Source: UBA3478 sp964217345 (GTDB lineage Bacteria > Bacteroidota > Bacteroidia > Flavobacteriales > Flavobacteriaceae). Taken from it: a DNA stretch of 25,000 nt. The notes under the pieces are model-generated. The model did not search any database, was not told where the DNA came from, and was given only the letters and a program-made list of their open reading frames with translations. Location: NCBI GenBank assembly GCA_964217345.1, contig CAXPJI010000049.1:1-25000 (forward strand), given 5' to 3'. Shown piece by piece: positions 14,451 to 22,740 of this stretch. The position numbers and the translations under genes were made by a program. Numbering within the stretch: the stretch's first letter is position 1; every line of letters begins with the position of its first letter.

Positions 14451-15386
14451 TTATTGTTGTTTAGTGGGATTAAGAACCGTGGTCTGATTCTCCTCTTTCT
14501 TCTTGCCTTTGAACAGATCAAACAAACGCTTACGCTGTGCTAATCGCTCTTCCTCGGCTGCTGTACCTGAACTGAAATCAGGAAATTGGAGATCACGCTG
14601 TAAAGCAGCAATATCGTCTAGTTCATTATCTGTCTTATAAATTTCAGCCGTAAAGGTTCGTGTATTCAAGATACGATCGAAAGATACCGGAAAATTAGTA
14701 TTCACTGCATTAAACGAGGGTGTTGCAGCAAGTAAAGGCCTAACGTCAGGGTACCATACCCAGAATAACTCCACTAAATACTCCTCACCTGATTCACTGT
14801 CTACTTGATCAATAAAATTTACATCGGGGGCTACAGGAGCAATTCCTAAGATACGATAACGCAACTCCGACCTTCTCTTATCAAAATACCAAACTCCTTT
14901 GACTCGATATTCTTTGATATCATAAGCCGATATATCCCGTTGAGCAATGTAAGCCTCAGTTAATGCCTTTCCTTGGTTGAGTAATTCAAAACCGGCAGAG
15001 GTGGTATCTCTTTTTTGAATAGCGGGCAATAGGTCTTCGAATTGTCTCGTTTCTTCAAAATACGAATCTGAATAAGCGCGAAGACGACCAGATTTAAGGG
15101 CCTTTAATAAGGTGTAGTAAAGAGAACGCTTTTCAGTACGAAGAGTATCTACGGGATAATAAAGCACTTTATTAGTCTCGTCCTCTAGATTCACCTTTTC
15201 CCAAACGATTCTTGACCACAAAATAGAGCGATCAGCAACGTTTTCATATCGGATAATCGACTCGTTATCATCAGGTGCCAATGCCTTGTCTTCAGCCTTA
15301 GGAACTTGAAACAGTTTAGCATTTCCCTGTGCGTTCACAGCAGTGGTGAAAAATAGGGTTAAGGCAAGTATTAATAAAACTCTCAT
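14451..15386 (-). CDS. gldN: GldN, T9SS/gliding motility periplasmic protein
   Basis: 311 aa with a signal peptide (MRVLLILALTLFFTTAVNAQ, cut after residue 19 or so). The conserved core contains ILWSRIVWEKVNLEDETN, LYYPVD and KRSLYYTLLKALKSGRLRAY, followed by a WYFDKRRSELRYRILGIAP segment, all characteristic of GldN/PorN. In the family GldN joins GldK in a large periplasmic ring under the outer membrane and is needed for secretion of T9SS cargo. The C-terminal tail is charged (RKRLFDLFKGKKKEENQ). It starts 8 bp after gldM and ends 2 bp before the oxidoreductase, within the gld operon. Confidence 0.95.
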   Translation of the reverse strand: MRVLLILALTLFFTTAVNAQGNAKLFQVPKAEDKALAPDDNESIIRYENVADRSILWSRIVWEKVNLEDETNKVLYYPVDTLRTEKRSLYYTLLKALKSGRLRAYSDSYFEETRQFEDLLPAIQKRDTTSAGFELLNQGKALTEAYIAQRDISAYDIKEYRVKGVWYFDKRRSELRYRILGIAPVAPDVNFIDQVDSESGEEYLVELFWVWYPDVRPLLAATPSFNAVNTNFPVSFDRILNTRTFTAEIYKTDNELDDIAALQRDLQFPDFSSGTAAEEERLAQRKRLFDLFKGKKKEENQTTVLNPTKQQ

Positions 15387-15394
15387 CGCAGTGA

Positions 15395-16960
15395 TCAGTT
15401 AATAATTTCAACAATTACCTGCGCGGCAGGCTTTAAAAAATAAGAAGTATCTGTGGTCGGATAGGTTTTAATATCAAAGATTCGAACCACATCTCCACGA
15501 GAAGCTCTTCGTATTGCAGAGACCGCTTTCGCATCCATTCGGCTTCCTTTAACTTCGATAGTTGGCTGGTTGGGTATCTTCATTTTGAAACCACTCACGG
15601 CAATCGGCAGATCAAAATCAAAATCAACAAGCTCTGCTCCTACAATTGTTTTTTCAAGTTCAGATCGTGACATTCGCACACTTCCGAACTCACCTCGAAC
15701 CGTTCCGCTTGGTGCGGGGACATCTTTTATTCTGAATTGAGTAGTGGTCGTTACTTGGCTTCCGTCAGGCAATTCACCTTTCGCCTCAATTCTCAAAAAC
15801 TCTCCTCGCGAGGGTCTTACGGTATAACTACTACCACCTAACGCCTTTAAACCAGGCGCAGTCGCCTTAACCTTGTTGTTGGGAATACCAGGGATAGAAA
15901 TAGTCATTGGATTATCTACTCCTCGATAAACCACATTCATTTTATCCGCTGAAATTACCGCGGTATTCGGTTTAGCTATTGTTGAAAATGCTAAATTAAC
16001 TGGAACCTCTGTTTCTTCCCCATTTTCAAGGAATAATAAGCGTCCTTCTAGCCTATGATCTCCCGGATTTCCCGCAGCTACGTTCAATCGAACGCGACCC
16101 TCCTCAATAAAGAAATCCTTATCTGCATCGAGAGGGATTCCGTCTAATTTCAAGCTAACCTCATTAGGGCGTGTTGTTCCATCTTTACGCCCAAGGACGA
16201 TTGCTCCGTCAAAAGATTCGTCAGAAAAATAAGCTCCTTTTGATTGTTCTAAAAGCGTAGTGTAGTTGGTCATTGAAACCTCTCTGGTTAATTGACCCTC
16301 TAGTAGCGATTGTAAAATTTCTTGCTCCGTCGCTTCAACATCCGATTGAATCGCACTAATCTTGGTAAGAGATGCAACAAGCGGAAACCCTTCAAAATGG
16401 TAATTCAACCATCCAAGCTTTTGACCGTCACGATTAGTGACTTCATAATCCCCATCTCCGGTTTCAAATCGCTCGGTCACAGCAGCTCTTAGAGTCTCAT
16501 TCTGCTCTGGAATAATGCGAAGGAGCTCACCTTTAAAAGCTTCAATGTTAGCTATAAATGCGGTTCCTTCGTCTGTTAAACGTTCCCCTTTAAAAAATTT
16601 CGTGTCTAGATAGTTGCTCAAGTCCATCACTTCGTAATCCGATGGATCTTTTACAGTAGCTATCATTTCAGATTTCAGAGTCTCCAAATAAGAAGAGAGA
16701 CTGGTAGCAGCCTTTTCTAAGTCAAGAGCATTCTGATATAACGGACCAAATTTGGCCGGATTATCATTAGCCTTCTGTTGCAACGAAAGCAGATACTGGG
16801 TATTACTTGTTGAAGTCTTTTCGACGTTACGTTCGAATTTCTCATTGAGCAAGCCAAATCCTGACAAAACCTCCTTACTCATATTCAACGCCAGCATTGC
16901 GATGAACACAAGATACATGAGGTTAATCATGCGCTGTCTTGGTCCTAGTCTTGAAGCCAT
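15395..16960 (-). CDS. gldM: GldM, T9SS/gliding motor stator-linked periplasmic shaft
   Basis: 521 aa. The N-terminus MASRLGPRQRMINLMYLVFI with one membrane helix (about 11-28), then LNMSKEVLSGFGLLNEKFE, is nearly diagnostic of GldM. The rest is periplasmic, matching the stack of four Ig-like domains known for GldM/PorM, with repeated beta-rich segments. GldM dimers sit in the GldL ring and carry proton-motive-force-driven motion to the GldK/GldN complex at the outer membrane. It follows gldL by 2 bp. Length is usual for the family and no unusual residue was noticed. Confidence 0.97.
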   Translation of the reverse strand: MASRLGPRQRMINLMYLVFIAMLALNMSKEVLSGFGLLNEKFERNVEKTSTSNTQYLLSLQQKANDNPAKFGPLYQNALDLEKAATSLSSYLETLKSEMIATVKDPSDYEVMDLSNYLDTKFFKGERLTDEGTAFIANIEAFKGELLRIIPEQNETLRAAVTERFETGDGDYEVTNRDGQKLGWLNYHFEGFPLVASLTKISAIQSDVEATEQEILQSLLEGQLTREVSMTNYTTLLEQSKGAYFSDESFDGAIVLGRKDGTTRPNEVSLKLDGIPLDADKDFFIEEGRVRLNVAAGNPGDHRLEGRLLFLENGEETEVPVNLAFSTIAKPNTAVISADKMNVVYRGVDNPMTISIPGIPNNKVKATAPGLKALGGSSYTVRPSRGEFLRIEAKGELPDGSQVTTTTQFRIKDVPAPSGTVRGEFGSVRMSRSELEKTIVGAELVDFDFDLPIAVSGFKMKIPNQPTIEVKGSRMDAKAVSAIRRASRGDVVRIFDIKTYPTTDTSYFLKPAAQVIVEIIN

Positions 16961-16962
16961 AC

Positions 16963-17580
16963 CTATTTTTTAAGAGCGCTTAACATGCCGCTATACACTT
17001 CGTTGAGTCCTTTAATGTTCTCAACCAATGGAACTAATTGAGATTGAAGAAGTGCCGTTTGCTCCGCTAATTCTCTGTCGAGATTAGTTTTCTGAGTATT
17101 GGTTTCGACCTGTGAGGCATACATTTGCTGTAGCGATTGCAAGTGCTCGGTTGTTTTAGCTAACTCTTGCGCGTATTTTTCAGTTTGACCTAATGCCTCT
17201 ACTGAAGGCTGGATTTGCTTTGCAAGCTGTTCAAAATTTTCAATGCTCTGAGCCAGTCGCTTCATGAGATCAGCATCAACTTTCGCCTCGTTAAGTAGGG
17301 AGTCAATTCTTTTAGATAAGAGCCCTTCAGGCGTTTCAGGAACAGTGCCAGCCGCTCCACCTTTCAATTGAGGATAAACACGTGACCAATCGTAATCTTC
17401 TTCAGGTTTTTCAAAAGCTGAAATACCAAAAATAACCGCCTCTGTAATTAGTCCAATACTGAGCAGAACAGAACCGTTCAGAAATCCGATCTCAAAGTGA
17501 GTTAACTTAAAAAGCGCTCCTAAAATCACGACTGATGCGCCGAGACCATAGGCCATATTCATTGTTTTTTTCGAAAGCAT
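16963..17580 (-). CDS. gldL: GldL, proton-channel subunit of the T9SS/gliding motor
   Basis: 205 aa with two membrane helices (about 9-26 and 35-55) and a long cytoplasmic coiled-coil tail (about 90-205). The second helix has the conserved IGLITEAVIFGISAFE with E47 and E57; E47 corresponds to the buried glutamate thought to take part in proton coupling. K25 and H28 in FKLTH between the helices are also conserved positions in the family. GldL forms a pentamer around the GldM dimer. It lies 11 bp after gldK and 2 bp before gldM. Confidence 0.96.
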   Translation of the reverse strand: MLSKKTMNMAYGLGASVVILGALFKLTHFEIGFLNGSVLLSIGLITEAVIFGISAFEKPEEDYDWSRVYPQLKGGAAGTVPETPEGLLSKRIDSLLNEAKVDADLMKRLAQSIENFEQLAKQIQPSVEALGQTEKYAQELAKTTEHLQSLQQMYASQVETNTQKTNLDRELAEQTALLQSQLVPLVENIKGLNEVYSGMLSALKK

Positions 17581-17591
17581 ATCAACGATCT

Positions 17592-18944
17592 TTAATTGTC
17601 AAGTTTTGGGGGCACGTAATCGCGAACGGTTCTAAAACCGATGTAGGCACGTGCTGAATCTTTATGTTCATAATCACGGGTACTTACTCTGATGAAGTAG
17701 GCGATATCTTTCCAAGATCCACCGCGGATAGTTTTCTTTGGATTTTCAGGATCAACATAATTAGGATTGAGTGGAGAGGTAAATTCGTAACTATCCGGAT
17801 TGTAGGTTGAAGCCGTCCACTCAGCTACGTTACCAGCAATGTGGTAGAGCTTAGAACTCCCTGAATGAAAATACTTAGCATCCTTAACCTTAGCCGCGTA
17901 GACCTCGCCATCGGCATCATAACCATCATCAGGCTTGAAATTTGCTCGGTAGCCATTATTCTTATGGATCAGATCCTCGCCCTCCCATGGATAGATTAAA
18001 TCAGAATCTCCATTTCGAGCAGCAAACTCCCACTCTGCTTCAGTAGGTAAGCGATAGGCAGGCACCGCTGGCTTTCCAAGTTTTTCGTAGTTCTCGTTAA
18101 TTGCATAGGTTTTGAAGTCACAGTAAGCTTTCGCTTGCTCCCAATTCACCCCAACTATCGGGAAATCATCGTACTGCTCATGCCAGAAGTATTCTGTGAA
18201 CATTTGCTCGTTCAACGAGTATTCGAAATCTTTCATCCAAGCAAGTGTGTCAGGATACACAGATACCACCTCTTCGCGAACAAAATCAATCGGATTTTGT
18301 TTTGGGTTCTTTGATGCCTCCTTGGCGTCGAACCACGTGTATTTATATTTTAATTGCTTGACATCAAGCATGCGCTTACCATTGTAAGTTTCCCACTTCT
18401 CCAAAAACAACGAGTCCATAACCTCTGCATAGTAGATGTCTGGATATTGCTCAGGCTCCCACTCTAAATCTACATCCCAGTTCAGTTTTCTACCCGCATA
18501 GATATCGTCACTGAAGAGAAGGTAATTTTCATAATAATACTTATCGGCAACCTTGGCGGTATCGAGTGGTAAAAAAGCGTAGCGTCCGATTCCTTCATCT
18601 TCAGCGGTAAGCCCTAAATCCTCAGCAAGACGAGCCAGCTTTGTACGAGCAATCGAATCGCGTACATATTTTACGAATCGACGGTACTCTTTATTCGACA
18701 CCTCAGACTCATCAATCAGAAACTTTTTGATCGTGACTTCTTTTCGGGGGGCGTCTTTTACTCCATAAGGATCATCCGCAGTACCCATAGTGAATGTACC
18801 GCTAAAAGGACCGATCATTACGTCCTCTGAACCTTTCGGTTTACGCAAATCGTAAGGGCCTTTTTGAGCCACAGTCTCAGCCACATAAAGCAGCGTACAA
18901 AAAAGAAAGAGAAACTTAGTAACAGTAGAGGTATTCAACTTCAT
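17592..18944 (-). CDS. gldK: GldK-like T9SS protein with FGE-sulfatase fold, no lipobox
   Basis: 450 aa. The mature part has the SUMF1/FGE-sulfatase fold: SGTFTMGTADDP (about 48-59), FLIDESEVSNKEYRRFV (about 74-90), PAYRLPTEAEWEFAARNG (about 299-316) and the C-terminal IAGNVAEWTASTYNPD and TIRGGSWKD ending in GFRTVRD. Known GldK/PorK proteins are outer-membrane lipoproteins that build the periplasmic ring with GldN. Here the signal peptide ends TVA-Q at residues 24-27, and the only early Cys (C16) lies inside the hydrophobic core after FLFLF, so there is no lipobox. No in-frame upstream start exists before a stop codon 39 bp away. The position directly before gldL, gldM and gldN supports GldK rather than GldJ. 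How it is held at the outer membrane is unclear. Confidence 0.9.
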   Translation of the reverse strand: MKLNTSTVTKFLFLFCTLLYVAETVAQKGPYDLRKPKGSEDVMIGPFSGTFTMGTADDPYGVKDAPRKEVTIKKFLIDESEVSNKEYRRFVKYVRDSIARTKLARLAEDLGLTAEDEGIGRYAFLPLDTAKVADKYYYENYLLFSDDIYAGRKLNWDVDLEWEPEQYPDIYYAEVMDSLFLEKWETYNGKRMLDVKQLKYKYTWFDAKEASKNPKQNPIDFVREEVVSVYPDTLAWMKDFEYSLNEQMFTEYFWHEQYDDFPIVGVNWEQAKAYCDFKTYAINENYEKLGKPAVPAYRLPTEAEWEFAARNGDSDLIYPWEGEDLIHKNNGYRANFKPDDGYDADGEVYAAKVKDAKYFHSGSSKLYHIAGNVAEWTASTYNPDSYEFTSPLNPNYVDPENPKKTIRGGSWKDIAYFIRVSTRDYEHKDSARAYIGFRTVRDYVPPKLDN

Positions 18945-18980
18945 CGGATTTTCTGTGGTATGAATATCAAATATAACAAT

Positions 18981-20144
18981 TTACTGCATCGATCTTCTGA
19001 AAGCCGACATCCAACGTTCAGGCACTTCATTATCGAGAGCCTTGCGATAATCTGACTCTAAACAGGGTACTAAAAGTGGCTTATCGGTAGGTCTTGCAGC
19101 CTTTTCGAAGCCTCCTTTTGGCACTTGCATCCACCAGCGCTCAGTTTGAAGTGATTTAAAAAAAACCAGATGCTCTACATCTGTGGGGACATTGAATTTT
19201 AAAAAGTCAGGATTTTCAGCAGTTGGTTCTTCATAGGTTCTGAGCGAATACCCTTCCATGAAATACCATATCATCTGTGCCGCAAGCGCATTCGACTTGG
19301 TGTTGTTGACCACCTCATAGATACCAGCTACTTTAACGGTGTCCCCGATCCCAGCATATCGCATAAGTGCACAAATCTCACGACCGGTAAATCCGTTTGG
19401 TGAAGCCTCACTAACCTCGCCAAGAGCACTGGCCTCAACGCTTTTCATGTCAACACTAAGCAGATCAACCGATCGTAACAAGGGCTCAACGGCTCTAATA
19501 TCAGAAGTTAAAGCACCTAAACGATACAATTCGAAATGCAATTGATCAAGCAAATCAAGTTCTTCTTGAGCTACAAAATAAGATTGGTAACCCATTTGGG
19601 TAAGGTGATACAAGTGGTTAGGAGGCTTCGTAATGATGCGCGAAAGATAGGCCTCAGGGGCAACCATCTCCTCGCCAATACTCAAATCAAACTTAGCATC
19701 TACATGAGCCAAGTGAACCATCTTACCCGATCGGTCGAATCCGCGATAAGTAGCATAAGTCAACCCTTGTACTGAACCAATAACAATCAATGTACAATCT
19801 AGTTTGAGTAACTCTTCTACTACTGTGGTGAGAAGGTATTCGGTATCTTCAAGAGTATCGCCAGCGGTGATCGAACCTAAGTCGACCAAATTCACCGCCC
19901 AGTTACCCATAAATAACGGATACAACGCATTTCTAAAAGCCGAAGCATCAAAGATCTCTGTACGTTTACCAAAGGGGGTACGCTGTTCTTCTACCGTTAG
20001 AAGTACAAGAGAACCGTTTTTAATTTCTGGAACTCCAGACTTGACCGTGTGCTTTACAAACTGCTTACCTAGGCTTTGATCGGGTTGAAGCTCGTTGTGA
20101 GCCAATACCGAATCGCTGACTGGCTGAAGAAAATCAAAGGTCAT
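18981..20144 (-). CDS. Degenerate ureohydrolase (arginase/formimidoylglutamase-like) protein in the gld locus
   Basis: 387 aa, related to the arginase/agmatinase/formimidoylglutamase superfamily, whose enzymes bind two Mn ions. The three ligand motifs are recognisable but damaged. The GGDH site reads GSVQ (123-126), losing the His. The DAHxD site reads DAKFD (149-153), with His replaced by Lys. The DxDxxD site reads DMKSVE (232-237), with the second Asp replaced by Lys and the last by Glu. Only D149, D153 and D232 of six ligands remain, so hydrolase activity is doubtful. The C-terminal ASPNGFTGREICALMRYAGI is well formed and the gene is intact, arguing for a retained non-catalytic role. It lies 5 bp after topA and 36 bp before gldK. 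Databases may label such proteins formimidoylglutamase; I would not assign histidine degradation. Confidence 0.8.
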   Translation of the reverse strand: MTFDFLQPVSDSVLAHNELQPDQSLGKQFVKHTVKSGVPEIKNGSLVLLTVEEQRTPFGKRTEIFDASAFRNALYPLFMGNWAVNLVDLGSITAGDTLEDTEYLLTTVVEELLKLDCTLIVIGSVQGLTYATYRGFDRSGKMVHLAHVDAKFDLSIGEEMVAPEAYLSRIITKPPNHLYHLTQMGYQSYFVAQEELDLLDQLHFELYRLGALTSDIRAVEPLLRSVDLLSVDMKSVEASALGEVSEASPNGFTGREICALMRYAGIGDTVKVAGIYEVVNNTKSNALAAQMIWYFMEGYSLRTYEEPTAENPDFLKFNVPTDVEHLVFFKSLQTERWWMQVPKGGFEKAARPTDKPLLVPCLESDYRKALDNEVPERWMSAFRRSMQ

Positions 20145-20149
20145 TGACG

Positions 20150-22633
20150 TTACTTTTTAGCCGATGGTTTCTTACGGGTTTTTTTAGCAGGCTTAGCAGC
20201 TTCTATCATCGCCTTTGCCTCTTCTAAACTAATCGCGGTTGCATCGATTTCTTTATCCAATTCAACTTTTAATTTTCCGCTGATGACATGGTGCCTACCC
20301 CATCGCGCCTTTTCAATACGAATATTTTCATCAGGCCATGCGGCGATTAGCTTCTCGCGCTCTTTAACTTTTTTCTCCTCAATAAGGGCAACCATGTCTG
20401 CCTCACTGAGGTTGTCAAAATCATAACGCTTATTGACGTTTATAAAAAGACTGTTCCATTTAATAAAGGGGCCAAAGCGACCGGTTCCTTTGGTTACACC
20501 GTGCCCTTCATATTCAAATATCGGGGCATCTGCTAACTCTTTTGCCTTGACCAGTTCAATCGCACGATCAAGGGTAATTTCAAAGGCACTATCCTCCTGA
20601 CCCATTGAAACAAATTTCTTTCCATACTTTACGTAGGGACCAAATCGTCCAATGTTTGCCTCTAAGGTTTCTCCATTGTATTCACCAAGGGTTCGCGGAA
20701 GCTTGAAAAGATCTAACGCCTCCTCAAAGGTGATACTGGTGATCGATTGGTGAGGTGGTAATCCAGCATATCGCGGAGTTTCTTCGTCATCAGGACTTCC
20801 GATTTGTGCCATGGGACCAAAGCGTCCTAATCGAACGATGACTTGACGACCCGAATCTGGATCGGTACCAAGAAGGCGTTCACCACTCGCACGCTCTGCC
20901 GTATCTTTTACTTTGTCTACAGTCGGACGAAAATCGTCATAGAATTCTCTCATCAAGTTTCTCCAGGCAATTTCACCCGCGGCAATTTGGTCAAATTTCT
21001 CTTCAACCTCAGCCGTAAAATGATAGTCTACAATCGATGGAAAGTGCTCAACTAAGAAGTCACTCACAACAAATCCAATATCGGTAGGAACTAATTTACC
21101 CTTATCAGCCCCAACCTTTTCAGTCAAGGTTTTCGAAACGATTTCATTTTGTTTCAACCTCAGCTCTCTATACGATCGATCGTTTCCTTCTATCGCACCC
21201 TTTTCAACATACTTTTTATCCATGATACGACTAATCGTAGCCGCATAAGTTGATGGTCGACCGATACCTAATTCTTCTAACTTTTTAACGAGTGATGCTT
21301 CAGAATATCGGTAAGGTGCGCGAGTAAATCGCTCGGTAGCATGAAGGGTTTGAAGATTTAATTCATCCCCAATAGTCATGGTTGGTAAAAGACCGCTCTC
21401 TTCATCATCTTGATCATCCGTACCTTCTAGATAAACTTTCAAAAATCCTTCAAAGGTGATAATTTCGCCTTGAGCAGCGAAGAGATAATCATGAGTAGAA
21501 GCTGTAATACCAACTTTCGTTCGTTCCAATTGAGCATCGCTCATTTGAGAAGCAAGTGTTCTTTTGTAAATCAGTTCGTACAGTCTCGCCTCGTCTCTCT
21601 CAAGATTCGGTGATTTATTACCCATCTGCGTCGGCCTGATCGCCTCGTGGGCCTCTTGTGCACCCTTTGATTTGGTATTGTATGAACGAACTTGAAGATA
21701 ATCAGCACCGTATTGATTCTCAATTTCAGCACTAATCATGGCAATAGCTTCAGACGATAGATTTACACTATCGGTCCTCATGTAGGTAATGAGTCCAGCT
21801 TCATATAAACGCTGAGCTACCTGCATGGTTTTTCGTACCGGGAAATATAATTTTCTAGATGCCTCTTGTTGAAGTGTCGAGGTCGTAAAAGGAGCCGCAG
21901 GAGACTTTTTAGCAGGTTTTTTCTCGAGTGAAGAAACCGTAAAAACAGCCGATTTGTTTTGCTCTAAAAACTGCTCAGCAGATTCGAAATTATCAAAGTC
22001 TTTAGTCCCTTTAGCCTCTAATTTCGAACGATCAGCGGTTTGAAAAAAGGCCTTTACTTTAAAACTAGGCTCGGGTAAAAACGCTTGAATTTCTCTTTCG
22101 CGCTCTGTAATCAGTCGCACCGCAACCGATTGCACGCGACCCGCAGAAAGACCCGGCTTTACCTTTCTCCATAAAACGGGAGAAAGCTCATATCCTACAA
22201 TTCGATCTAAAACTCTTCTCGCTTGTTGAGCGTCAACAAGATTTCCATCAATATTTCGGGGATTTTGAATCGCTCTCTCAATCGCAGATTTCGTAATACT
22301 ATTAAATACAATTCGTTTGGTTTTAGATTCTGGAAGTTCTAGGGTTTCCATCAGGTGCCAAGAGATCGCTTCTCCTTCGCGGTCTTCATCACTTGCGAGC
22401 CAAACGGTTTCAGCTTTTTGAGCTAAAGTTTTTAATTTTTTTACCTGTGGCTTTGATCGATCACTAACTACATAGTTAATCGCAAAATCATTCTCGATAT
22501 CAATACCCATATCGCTTTCAGGAAGATCTGCGATATGACCATAACTACTCTCTACAACAAAGTCTTTCCCTAAAATTTTCTCAATCGTCTTGGCTTTCGC
22601 CGGTGACTCTACAATCACTAAATTTTTTGCCAT
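20150..22633 (-). CDS. topA: DNA topoisomerase I (type IA)
   Basis: 827 aa from ATG at 22633. An in-frame GTG at 22654 would add MLNQKPA but overlaps the -7 box, and MAKNLVIVESPAKAKTIEKI is the canonical start. The Toprim domain (about 2-115) has DEDREGE (82-88) for Mg binding. The catalytic tyrosine is Y284 in LITYMRTDS. The C-terminal region has three repeated strand units beginning GRFGPMAQIG, GRFGPYVKYG and GRFGPFIKWN instead of Cys4 zinc fingers, and ends in a Lys-rich tail (KKTRKKPSAKK). The enzyme removes negative supercoils. It is the first gene of the seven-gene run that leads into the gld genes. Confidence 0.97.
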   Translation of the reverse strand: MAKNLVIVESPAKAKTIEKILGKDFVVESSYGHIADLPESDMGIDIENDFAINYVVSDRSKPQVKKLKTLAQKAETVWLASDEDREGEAISWHLMETLELPESKTKRIVFNSITKSAIERAIQNPRNIDGNLVDAQQARRVLDRIVGYELSPVLWRKVKPGLSAGRVQSVAVRLITEREREIQAFLPEPSFKVKAFFQTADRSKLEAKGTKDFDNFESAEQFLEQNKSAVFTVSSLEKKPAKKSPAAPFTTSTLQQEASRKLYFPVRKTMQVAQRLYEAGLITYMRTDSVNLSSEAIAMISAEIENQYGADYLQVRSYNTKSKGAQEAHEAIRPTQMGNKSPNLERDEARLYELIYKRTLASQMSDAQLERTKVGITASTHDYLFAAQGEIITFEGFLKVYLEGTDDQDDEESGLLPTMTIGDELNLQTLHATERFTRAPYRYSEASLVKKLEELGIGRPSTYAATISRIMDKKYVEKGAIEGNDRSYRELRLKQNEIVSKTLTEKVGADKGKLVPTDIGFVVSDFLVEHFPSIVDYHFTAEVEEKFDQIAAGEIAWRNLMREFYDDFRPTVDKVKDTAERASGERLLGTDPDSGRQVIVRLGRFGPMAQIGSPDDEETPRYAGLPPHQSITSITFEEALDLFKLPRTLGEYNGETLEANIGRFGPYVKYGKKFVSMGQEDSAFEITLDRAIELVKAKELADAPIFEYEGHGVTKGTGRFGPFIKWNSLFINVNKRYDFDNLSEADMVALIEEKKVKEREKLIAAWPDENIRIEKARWGRHHVISGKLKVELDKEIDATAISLEEAKAMIEAAKPAKKTRKKPSAKK

Positions 22634-22653
22634 AGCGGGTTTTTGGTTCAACA

Positions 22654-22661
22654 CAAAAGTA
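22654..22661 (-). promoter_or_regulatory. -7 promoter element of topA and possibly the gld run
   Basis: Read on the minus strand, TACTTTTG is a perfect TAnnTTTG match, 20 bp upstream of the topA ATG. No clear TTTG -33 box precedes it at the normal distance. It decides against the upstream GTG as start, since that codon lies inside the promoter. Confidence 0.55.
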
Positions 22662-22740
22662 GAACCTTTTTAATCACTGATTTTACATCACTCGAAGTTG
22701 AACTGAAAAATAAAATTTTAAAATATTGTAAATCAAGTGT

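Noticed and set aside
19536..20079. Two open frames antisense to the ureohydrolase-like gene
   Set aside because: Both are inside an intact gene with no recognisable motifs or start signals; treated as chance frames.
18981..20144. Assignment as a histidine-degradation formimidoylglutamase (hutG)
   Set aside because: Half of the metal ligands are missing and no other hut genes are nearby.
22634..22654. Upstream GTG start for topA
   Set aside because: The codon falls within the perfect -7 box, and the canonical protein start MAKNLVIVESPAKAK is at 22633.
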